A program made the translations under genes and the position numbers. Of a DNA stretch of 5,218 nt, positions 1-4,659 are shown one piece after another. Numbering within the stretch: position 1 is the first letter of the stretch; the number at the start of each line of letters is the position of its first letter. The notes under the pieces are model-generated. The model searched no databases, had not been told where the DNA came from, and worked only from the letters and a program-made list of their open reading frames with translations. Source of the DNA: Defluviibacillus sp043739385 (lineage in GTDB: Bacteria > Pseudomonadota > Gammaproteobacteria > Burkholderiales > Burkholderiaceae_C); NCBI GenBank assembly GCA_043739385.1, contig JAYUED010000080.1, positions 1 to 5,218 of the forward strand, read 5' to 3'.

Positions 1-46
1 GGCGGTGAAACAGCGGGGTTTAGCCCTTCGTCACGCCGCGCTCAGG

Positions 47-95
47 GTGGGGGAATTTGAGGTGGCCAAAAGTGGGGGAATTTGGGTGGCCATCA
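47..95. mobile_element. Probable IS21-family terminal repeats (element end only)
   Basis: Two near-identical tandem units, GTGGGGGAATTTGAGGTGGC (from 47) and GTGGGGGAATTTGGGTGGCC (from 72), lie 25 bases apart and each closes with GGCCA. IS21-family elements carry several ~20 bp copies of such a motif near each end as transposase-binding sites, and many known members have GGGGAATTT...GGTGGCCA-type ends, so this is probably the right-hand end of such an element lying mostly outside the window. The outer boundary is probably near 92-95, where the sequence changes to the 3' part of a different gene. No istA or istB coding is recognisable in bases 1-46. The family assignment rests on remembered motif similarity. 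Confidence 0.5.
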
Positions 96-273
96 GGGGC
101 TGGCCCAAAACCGGTACGCGCTGACGGAAAATCTTTTTGAGGCAACCCAAGGCTTCTATGCGCGGCTGACGGCAGAGCAGCAGCGCACGGCAGATCAATG
201 GCTGCCCAAGCTTTTTCCAGATTCTGGAAATGAGAGAGCGCCAAGATCATGGACCCGTGACGGCAGTCATTAA
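96..273 (+). pseudogene. 3' remnant of a small LTXXQ (Spy/CpxP-like) protein gene
   Basis: A frame that enters from the IS-like end and stops at TAA (271-273) encodes about 58 residues containing ATQGFYARLTAEQQRTAD, then QWLPKLFP. The pattern L-T-x-E-Q-Q followed by a helix ending in LP resembles the C-terminal LTXXQ motif of Spy/CpxP-like periplasmic proteins, helical chaperones or metal/stress sensors. Those proteins are normally ~120-170 residues with a signal peptide. Here the N-terminal part and signal peptide are missing, apparently cut off at the IS21-like repeats. No ribosome-binding site precedes the internal ATG at 82, so the fragment is probably not translated independently. The family call is tentative because only one motif remains. 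Confidence 0.45.
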
Positions 274-295
274 CGTCGGCACCTGTTCACCATTC

Positions 296-622
296 ATGAA
301 TTCGTCCCTTCGAAAAGGTTCCTGGCAGCGTGAAGAGCTTTTGCAACTGCTTACGCTTTCAGGCACATTGGCCGGCCTTTGCATCACCGGCGTCACGCTG
401 TTTCATGCGCTGGGCAGGCCATCGCTGCCGCAGACCATCGCAGACGATACGCTGGCCATCTCGGCCCTCTTATATTTGGTATGCACCTACACCATCTTCT
501 TTGCCCTGAAAACCAGGCACGCGGCGCTGGCCATGCGCCTTGAAAAGGCGGCTGATGTCTTGTTTCTGCTGGCGCTTACGGGAATGGCGGCGGCGGTCAT
601 GCTGTTGTCCGCACTCAACTCG
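296..622 (+). pseudogene. Three-helix membrane protein, 3' end lost at a junction
   Basis: The chosen start is ATG 296 (MNSSLRKGSWQREELLQLL). The in-frame ATG at 230 would add 22 residues that look like read-through of upstream sequence, and neither start has a strong ribosome-binding site. Three hydrophobic segments are clear: residues ~14-39, ~53-71 and ~86-107, separated by short charged loops, giving a small inner-membrane protein of unknown function. I recognise the style of an uncharacterised proteobacterial membrane family but know no role. The third helix ends near base 620. After that the frame stays open to 811 only by reading antisense through the serine-hydrolase remnant, so the last native residues and stop codon have been replaced. 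It might still be made with a foreign tail of ~60 residues. Confidence 0.55.
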
Positions 623-624
623 CC

Positions 625-846
625 GGGGCCACCCGCACCGCGCCACACGTTGGCGGTGGGCACCAGCTCACGCATGTGCGACAGACTACAGCGAATCTGC
701 GGAAAATTCAGAAACTGGTCGTCCTCAAAACGGATGCGCTTGGCCACCGGTGGCGGCGTGCCTTGCATGAAACCCAAAGCACTCGGGTCGGACGACTTGG
801 CTTCCAGGTAGTCGGTGCCGTCAAAGGTCGGCATGCGAGGGGTCAT
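625..846 (-). pseudogene. 5' fragment of a NylB/beta-lactamase-family serine hydrolase
   Basis: From ATG 846 (or ATG 834) the minus strand encodes PTFDGTDYLEAKSSDP, then FMQGTPPPVAKRIRFED, then FPQIRCSLSHMRELVPT and NVWRG. This is the conserved N-terminal stretch of the serine hydrolases annotated as 6-aminohexanoate-dimer hydrolase (NylB-like, class C beta-lactamase fold). The Trp usual in FPQIRWS is Cys here. Homology stops around base 625-640; beyond it the frame reads antisense through the membrane-protein gene and ends at 487. The S-x-x-K catalytic serine and Tyr motifs, which would follow in a ~380-430 residue enzyme, are absent, so the product cannot be active. Convergent orientation with the truncated membrane gene points to one deletion or recombination event. 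Confidence 0.75.
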
Positions 847-1005
847 TTTGATCGTCTTTTGGCGGGGTGCCGGTGTATGGCACGGGGGACGGAACACATT
901 GCGGGGAACTGCTGCGCGGATTTTGAAATCCTATTTACATAGCAAATTGTGCATACGGAACGAGGATTTCAGCCTTTTTCGATTGCTTAAATCAGCTAAA
1001 TTGGT
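847..1005. other. Intergenic stretch with a 9-bp inverted repeat
   Basis: This lies between the hydrolase remnant and the 3' end of the four-helix membrane protein gene. It contains the inverted repeat TGAAATCCT (924-932) / AGGATTTCA (963-971), separated by 30 AT-rich bases. No T-run follows on either strand, so it is not an obvious intrinsic terminator. It could be an operator for the former hydrolase promoter, or chance. No convincing -35/-10 pair was identified. Confidence 0.3.
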
Positions 1006-1464
1006 TCACGGCGCAATCCTTTTGGCGGCACGAAACCTGCCGCTCATTTTCAAGCCATCACGAATATTCATGCCCATCAGAGTGAGGTTCACTGCGCCAA
1101 CCAAAAGCTCCAATGTTTGTACAAAATAGAAGTTGGCGTCGAATGTCCCAGCTGCAGCCCAACGGTTGAGGAAAATGGCGCAGGGGATCATTATCAGAAG
1201 CCCGTTTGCCGCAATGAAGGGCATTCTCTTTTTCTTGGCCTCAACTAAACGCCCTTGACGAAACCTGGACAGAAACACGCCGCTGCCACCTGTTGCTGCT
1301 ATGGCGGGGACCAGAACGAACAAACCAGGCATGACAATCAAAGCCTTCACCATTGCTACTGTCTCTTGCGTTCCAAACAGCTCCACAGCAAGCGTGGACA
1401 GGAAGAATGTGGCAATAGTCAGGGTTGCCAGCAAACCACCGATGAAATGAATATTCTTTGGCAT
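1006..1464 (-). CDS. Four-helix integral membrane protein of unknown function
   Basis: The protein is 152 residues. ATG 1464 is chosen because GGAG lies 9 bases upstream of it; ATG 1470 would leave only 3. The alternative ATG at 1497 would overlap the ABM gene. Hydrophobic segments lie at ~8-30, ~38-60, ~82-100 and ~112-133. A basic cytoplasmic loop (RFRQGRLVEAKKKR) sits between helices 2 and 3, and the tail is basic (RFRAAKRIAP). Motifs that look conserved are HFIGGLLATL, KALIVMPGLF and the MGMNIRDGL stretch. No catalytic or metal-binding signature is visible. The start follows the ABM stop by 19 bases, so the two are almost certainly co-transcribed. The frame is clean and looks intact. I know no function for the family. 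Confidence 0.75.
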   Translation of the reverse strand: MPKNIHFIGGLLATLTIATFFLSTLAVELFGTQETVAMVKALIVMPGLFVLVPAIAATGGSGVFLSRFRQGRLVEAKKKRMPFIAANGLLIMIPCAIFLNRWAAAGTFDANFYFVQTLELLVGAVNLTLMGMNIRDGLKMSGRFRAAKRIAP

Positions 1465-1483
1465 AAGCATAGGCTCCGGACTG

Positions 1484-1855
1484 CTATGGGCCGACACAAA
1501 GATTCGGCACCGTTAAGCGACTGAACAAGTGCGGCGAGGCGACTGTGGAGGATGGGTATTGTCCCAGAGCCTTTTTGAAGTCGGGATGGCTGAAGGCGGC
1601 GCTAAAGAGAGCAGCCGATTCCCACACTGCGTAGTTCATGAATACCGTGCTTCCCGCAATGCCTCGATGCAATTGCGTTGAGATATATCCGGGCTGCTTT
1701 TTCATCCAGTTGGCATCGTCTTCCCACGCCTTGAGCAGCGCTGGAATGTCTGACTCAGCAACGTTGAAGATGTTGACCAGGACGACCGGTGACACATCGG
1801 CAGCGAGTTGCTGAAAAATTGGGACATTTTCATCGAGTGGCTTAAGTTGAAGCAT
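1484..1855 (-). CDS. Antibiotic biosynthesis monooxygenase (ABM) domain protein
   Basis: The protein is 123 residues and starts at ATG 1855, preceded by a strong AAGGAG seven bases away. Its dimeric ferredoxin-like ABM fold is suggested by VVLVNIFNVAESDIPALL (first strand and helix), AWEDDANWMKKQPGYIST, and the second half FMNYAVWESAALFSAAFS followed by HPDFK. ABM-domain proteins include quinol and polyketide monooxygenases, haem-degrading enzymes and many small enzymes of unknown substrate; nothing here fixes the substrate. The C-terminal SPHLFSRLTVPNLCVG extends past the core fold. It is the first gene of a two-gene leftward operon with the four-helix membrane protein, driven by a promoter-like module in repeat copy 1. 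No damage is visible. Confidence 0.85.
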   Translation of the reverse strand: MLQLKPLDENVPIFQQLAADVSPVVLVNIFNVAESDIPALLKAWEDDANWMKKQPGYISTQLHRGIAGSTVFMNYAVWESAALFSAAFSHPDFKKALGQYPSSTVASPHLFSRLTVPNLCVGP

Positions 1856-1862
1856 GAACAGT

Positions 1863-1868
1863 CTCCTT
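1863..1868 (-). promoter_or_regulatory. Ribosome-binding site of the ABM gene
   Basis: AAGGAG on the minus strand lies seven bases before ATG 1855. It fixes the start of the ABM protein and rules out the longer frame beginning at 1897. Confidence 0.8.
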
Positions 1869-1898
1869 AATGAGTGATGAGTGATTTTTCGCCACAAG

Positions 1899-1929
1899 TC
1901 TATACCCAGAGACAGGCAAATGCCTCCAA
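1899..1929 (-). promoter_or_regulatory. Candidate promoter of the ABM operon with palindromic spacer
   Basis: Read leftward, a -35-like TTGGAG (1924-1929) and a -10-like TATAGA (1899-1904) are separated by 19 bases. The spacer region contains the inverted repeat AGGCA-TT-TGCCT (1914-1925), which overlaps the -35. The implied leader before ATG 1855 is ~37 bases, which is reasonable. An overlong 19-base spacer with an internal inverted repeat recalls MerR-type regulated promoters, but no MerR-family gene is present and the same module in the other copy has 17 bases. Promoter activity is inferred from sequence only. Confidence 0.4.
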
Positions 1930-2281
1930 AACTTGACTATTGCCTGCGGATCCTGGACCTGCGAATCCTATGCAAACCCGCTCCTGATAGGTGATTCATT
2001 GAAAAATCTTGGCATGGTCACAACAGTTCCAGAAAAGGGAGCTTGCTGGAAAGCATGGCGCTGGCTGGGAGATCGAACTCGCTGGCACTTGCGACGCTTG
2101 CACTATAAGCCAGCGTCGTGAAAAATTCTACTCAAGAGCTTGACTCGAATATTTGACAAATACTACGTAATGTATAGCTGCTTATGCATGCTATACAAGG
2201 GCTAGAGGCCATTTTGACTGTCAAAATCGCTGAAAATGGCTTCGCAACATTCCAAGAGCGCAAACCAAGCCCCGCAAAGGC
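1905..2281. repeat. Diverged ~375-bp direct repeat, copy 1
   Basis: This stretch aligns with copy 2 at about 4637-5014. Anchors keep the same or nearly the same spacing: CTCCAAAACTTG (1924), CTTGGCAT(G/C)GTCAC (2008), AGAAAAGGGAGC, CAGCGTCGTGAAAAA, ACAAGGGCTAGAGGCCATT and CAAACCAAGC (2261). The offset is 2730 bases on the left and 2736 on the right. By eye, identity is about 60-65% on the left and higher in the middle. It holds the ABM-operon promoter module at its left end and a hairpin at 2175-2204. The plus-strand frame 1933-2121 lies inside it and is not a recognised gene. The right boundary touches the transposase fragment and is uncertain by ~20 bases. Confidence 0.8.
2156..2213. repeat. 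Short hairpin repeat, Comamonadaceae-type, copy A
   Basis: The core arms TAGCTGCTT (2175-2183) and AAGGGCTA (2197-2204) pair with one G-T wobble and one bulge, followed by GAGGCCATTTT. From memory this matches a short extragenic repeat common in Comamonadaceae genomes. In this copy a competing perfect 7-bp inverted repeat, GTATAGC (2172-2178) / GCTATAC (2190-2196), could form a different hairpin. Its role is unknown; it may influence mRNA ends. Confidence 0.6.
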
Positions 2282-2701
2282 AATCAAAGCCCTGATCGCA
2301 ACGCCCAGTTCGAGCATATCAACGCCTCGGTGGCTGCGGCCCTGCAGGCCAATCAGCCCGTGATTTCGGTGGACACGAAGAAGAAGGAATTGGCGGGTGC
2401 CTGCAAGAATGCGGGTCAAGAGTGGCTGCCTGGCGGCGAGCCAGTCAAGGTCAAGGTCCACGGCTTCATCGACAAGGAACTCGGACGTGCCAATCCGTAT
2501 GGGGTTTATGACATTGGCGCTGACCAAGCCTGGGGGAGCGTGGACACTGACCATGACACATCTGCATTTGCTGTGCAAACCATCCGGCGTTGGTGGTTCA
2601 GCATGGGCAAGCAGCGCTATGGGCAGGCAAAAAAACTTGTCATTACTGCCGATGGTGCGGGCAGCAACGGGCATCGTGTGCGACTATGGAAAGTGGCGTT
2701 G
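2261..2701 (+). pseudogene. Internal fragment of an ISAzo13-family transposase
   Basis: The frame SPDRNAQFEHINASVAAALQ continues into ANQPVISVDTKKKELAG, GEPVKVKVHGFIDKELG, RANPYGVYDIGADQAW, DTDHDTSAFAVQTIRRWW and KKLVITADGAGSNGHRVRLW. This is the middle of the DDE transposase of ISAzo13-like elements. The first catalytic Asp (SVDTKKKE) and second Asp (TADGAGSNG) are present, but the third acidic residue (in the WNKIEHR region) is lost because homology ends sharply at base 2701. The N-terminal half is also missing and no terminal inverted repeats are visible, so the element is dead. ATG 2330 is only the first ATG within the fragment. The left edge is uncertain because it merges with repeat copy 1; confident homology starts about 2276-2291. 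Confidence 0.85.
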
Positions 2702-2895
2702 AGGATCGCGCCCATGTGCTTCCAGATCAACTCAGTATGCTCATCGAACGATTCGGGCATTGTCATTCCGTCAACATTGAACCCATTCAATCCGCTGATG
2801 TAGAGCGTGCGGAACCCTGTGCTGACCTCGGTCGCGTGGGCCTAGCAACGATGGGGCGGGAAGACCTCGGGCGGGTTGTGCAAAATCACAGTCAT
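2701..2895 (-). pseudogene. RidA (YjgF/YER057c/UK114) family gene, 3'-truncated with in-frame stop
   Basis: From ATG 2895 the minus strand reads MTVILHNPPEVFPPHRC, stop (TAG, 2842-2844), AHATEVSTGFRTLYISG, LNGFNVDGMTMPESFDEH and TELIWKHMGAIL. This is the N-terminal half of a RidA-family protein; the L-Y-I-S-G strand and the E-x-x-x-x-W helix are typical. RidA proteins are trimers, and the classical members hydrolyse reactive enamine/imine intermediates. The full family length is ~115-135 residues. Here codon 18 is TAG where a Tyr is common in relatives, and the gene is cut after GAIL at base 2701, exactly where the transposase fragment ends. The catalytic Arg of the C-terminal half is lost. 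It lies 67 bases downstream of DUF1801 in the same direction. Confidence 0.8.
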
Positions 2896-2962
2896 TCACT
2901 TCTCATTTTGCTTCCTTTGGTTTGGATTTTCGCAGTCCGGATCAATACAGGGGCGCACCCCT

Positions 2963-3397
2963 TCAGGATTTCGCCTTCTTCGCAGGCTTCAACTTGCCAG
3001 CACTGTTGAGGGCCACCGCCTGGCGGATGAGCGCCTTGAAGGCGGCCTCGTCAACTTCTTCTGCCTCAAAGATGTCGATCGCGCGGCGTACGTTTCCGTC
3101 GAGACTCGCGTTGAAGAGACGGGCCGGGTCCTCCAGGGCCGCACCCTTGGCGAAGGTCAGCTTCACTTTGTCCTTGTAGGATTCGCCCGTGCAGATGATG
3201 CCGTCGTGCGACCAGACCGGCGTGCCGGGCTTGGTGGGTGTGACCCACTTCCACTCCTCGACGACGTCCGGGTCTGCTTGCTGGATGAGCTTGCGCATCC
3301 GGCCAAGCGTTTTCCCGCGCCTGTCCTCAAGGTCGGCGATTCTTTTCGTGATGAGATCCGATGCTGGTTGGCCTTGGATTGCGTCTGACTTTTTCAT
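2963..3397 (-). CDS. DUF1801 domain-containing protein
   Basis: The protein is 144 residues, starts at ATG 3397 and has AGGA seven bases upstream. It contains the DUF1801 (YdhG-like) pattern: an N-terminal helix KRIADLEDRRGKTLGRMRKL, then IQQADPDVVEEWKW, TPVWSHDGIICTGESYKD, KVKLTFAKGAALEDPARLFN and NVRRAIDIFEAEEVDEAAFK, ending in a Lys-rich tail (KLKPAKKAKS). The domain has an alpha/beta fold and is widespread in bacteria; no biochemical role is firmly established. The length and all core motifs are complete, so the gene looks intact. It lies downstream of the attC site in the leftward direction and may therefore be cassette cargo, although 187 bases separate it from the site, more than most cassettes show. 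Confidence 0.9.
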   Translation of the reverse strand: MKKSDAIQGQPASDLITKRIADLEDRRGKTLGRMRKLIQQADPDVVEEWKWVTPTKPGTPVWSHDGIICTGESYKDKVKLTFAKGAALEDPARLFNASLDGNVRRAIDIFEAEEVDEAAFKALIRQAVALNSAGKLKPAKKAKS

Positions 3398-3583
3398 GTT
3401 CTCATCCTAGAAGTTTCAGCGGCAATGCGCAAGCACAGCAGCCCGCCGCGTGAGACCACCCTGACTGGTACCCGACGCACCGTTGTGCTCCACTCGGAGA
3501 TACAGCGAATCACTTGCGGTTGGCTGGCGCTGTCGCGCGAAGGTGCTACTGAATCTGATGGTGGCAAGACCATTTGTCTTTGG
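3398..3583 (-). other. Gap between attC and DUF1801 with one small open frame
   Basis: This is the 186-base leader between the attC site and the DUF1801 gene. On the minus strand ATG 3573 opens 59 codons without a stop. The TGA (3394-3396) overlaps the DUF1801 start as ATGA, an arrangement seen in translational coupling. The peptide begins MVLPPSDSVAPSRDSASQPQ, is rich in Ser, Arg and Val, matches nothing I recognise and has no good ribosome-binding site. It may be a degraded cassette gene or chance. No clear promoter was found. Confidence 0.2.
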
Positions 3584-3646
3584 GCTCAACGTCGAAGCTC
3601 AGGGACGCGCCGCTGGCGGCGCGTCCCTTGGAGCACAGTGTTAGGT
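3584..3646 (-). other. attC recombination site (integron cassette), solo
   Basis: Read leftward the site begins with R'' ACCTAAC (3646-3640, consensus RYYYAAC) and ends with R' GTTGAGC (3590-3584, consensus GTTRRRY). Between them, a 5-base spacer leads to the arm GCTCCAAGGGACGCGCC (3634-3618), a short loop, and the arm GGCGCGTCCCTGAGC (3611-3597). The arms pair except for two extra bases in the left one, as expected for the extrahelical bases of L''. A 6-base spacer then leads to R'. Total length is 63 bases, close to classic 60-bp attC sites. The extra bases in the left arm orient the site leftward, matching the AraC/GyrI gene whose stop lies 36 bases upstream. No integrase or attI is present. 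A convincing second attC was not found, so cassette boundaries cannot be drawn. Confidence 0.8.
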
Positions 3647-3682
3647 GCAGTCAGCTGCACATCCAGCGAGCTCACTTCCCAC

Positions 3683-4615
3683 TCAGAGCGGAGTCACAGG
3701 TATACATATTTCACACTCGTATGCCCCGGTCACAGCGTCATACGACCCGTCTTTGGGGTAATACTCAAAACACGGGCGTGCATCGAGTTGCAGCCCACTG
3801 GATGGCAGCCAATCTCGAAGCAAGGCAGACCATGCTTCGCCCACCTGCGCGCTAGTACCTTTGAATGGCAGGGTCGCATACCTGCCGCCGGGAATGGTTG
3901 TCTTGAAGGCACCTCCTGATGCAACGAAATCCGGCGAAACCTCAGCACAAGCATCGTACCGGCATTGCTCAGCGGCTGTAATGCTGGGATCGTCGTAGCT
4001 TATACCGTAGCGCGCTTGGCCGATTAGGTTGTTGGTGACGGCCCATGGGTAATAAGTGTTCTGCCAAAACTCAGATAGGGGCTCGCCATACGGGCCGAGG
4101 TGGCGTAGATAGGCAACGGTCACTGGTTCGCGGCAGATGAGTTTTACGTTCATGATTTTCTCCATATTGGGTGATTGGGAGACCTCATGTTCCGCCAAAG
4201 CGACAGCAAACGCCTGACCCATCTTGCGATCTGCCTGACCAGGATTGTTTTTCGCTAGGCGTCGCCTGGCTTGTTGCATACGCCAAGCAGTAGGCGAGCA
4301 GTCAAGCCTACCTCTAAAGGCACGCGTAAATGCTTCGGCAGAACCAAATCCGACCGACAATGCAGCGTTCAGAACCGTCAAGCGCGGTTGAGCTGCAAGC
4401 CGCATGGCTGCGACCTCAACACGCCGACGGCGTAAATAATCACCAAAAGTTTCACCCATCCACGATCAGAACAGTCTATGAAAGTGGAATGGCGAAAAGT
4501 GCGCGACTTCCGCCAAGGTATTGAGGTCGAGCGGTTGATCGAGGTGCTGATCAATGTATGCGATCACGCGATGCAATCGGCTCGCGTACTCCGAGCGACT
4601 AGTTTGCGAAGCCAT
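3683..4615 (-). pseudogene. AraC-family regulator with GyrI-like effector domain, interrupted by one in-frame TGA
   Basis: A single uninterrupted frame of 311 codons runs from ATG 4615 (GAGGT five bases upstream) to TGA 3683-3685, broken only at codon 50 (TGA, 4466-4468). Residues 1-49 contain YASRLHRVIAYIDQHL and the first HTH (LNTLAEVAHFSPFHFHRLF). After the stop come SWMGETFGDYLRRRRVEV and the second HTH (LTVLNAALSVGFGSAEAFTR, then AFRGRLDCSPTAWR, ~79-112). From ~155 follows a GyrI-like small-molecule-binding domain (MNVKLICREPVTVAYLRHLG to CEICIPVTPL). Rob- and SbmC-type proteins share this domain and bind hydrophobic ligands or toxins. In relatives the position is commonly an ordinary residue between RLF and W-M/T-G-E-T, for example Arg, so CGA to TGA is a simple explanation. 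All else is intact, implying a recent mutation, a read error, or rare read-through. Confidence 0.9.
4151..4163 (-). promoter_or_regulatory. Internal ribosome-binding site and ATG before the GyrI-like domain
   Basis: On the minus strand GGAG (4163-4160) lies six bases before ATG 4153, exactly at the start of the GyrI-like domain (MNVKLICREP). Initiation here would give a 156-residue protein, the size of stand-alone GyrI/SbmC-like proteins. It lies downstream of the in-frame TGA, so this domain could still be produced despite the stop. This could also be a relic of gene fusion. Use of the site is inferred. Confidence 0.4.
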
Positions 4616-4620
4616 GCGGC

Positions 4621-4659
4621 ACCTCAACTCAATATAGTGAGACAGCAAACTGTCTCCAA
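4621..4659 (-). promoter_or_regulatory. Candidate AraC/GyrI promoter with perfect palindrome in the spacer
   Basis: Leftward -35-like TTGGAG (4654-4659) and -10-like TATATT (4631-4636) are spaced 17 bases apart. The palindrome GAGACAGCAAACTGTCTC (4639-4656), with 7-bp perfect arms and a 4-base centre, overlaps the -35 and fills most of the spacer, a good position for a repressor or activator site. The GAGGT ribosome-binding site is at 4621-4625. The predicted transcript would start only ~9 bases before ATG 4615, which is unusually short, so another start is possible. It is the counterpart of the module at 1899-1929. Confidence 0.45.

Noticed and set aside
20..250. Minus-strand 76-residue frame
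   Set aside because: It runs antisense to the IS-like end and the LTXXQ remnant, has no ribosome-binding site and matches no family.
2132..2674. Minus-strand 180-residue frame
   Set aside because: It is antisense to the transposase fragment; its end (KMASSPC...) comes from reading through the hairpin repeat, as does the similar tail of the 4868-5116 frame.
2950..2965. AGGGG/CCCCT hairpin after DUF1801 as terminator
   Set aside because: The stem is five pairs long and no T-run follows on the minus strand.
2876..3388. Plus-strand 170-residue frame
   Set aside because: It is antisense to the intact DUF1801 gene.
3597..3634. attC hairpin as an intrinsic terminator of the AraC/GyrI gene
   Set aside because: The stem is strong but no T-run follows in the leftward direction, while both flanking boxes match attC consensus.
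3425..3919. Plus-strand 164-residue frame
   Set aside because: It crosses the attC hairpin and runs antisense to the GyrI-like domain, so it is a shadow.
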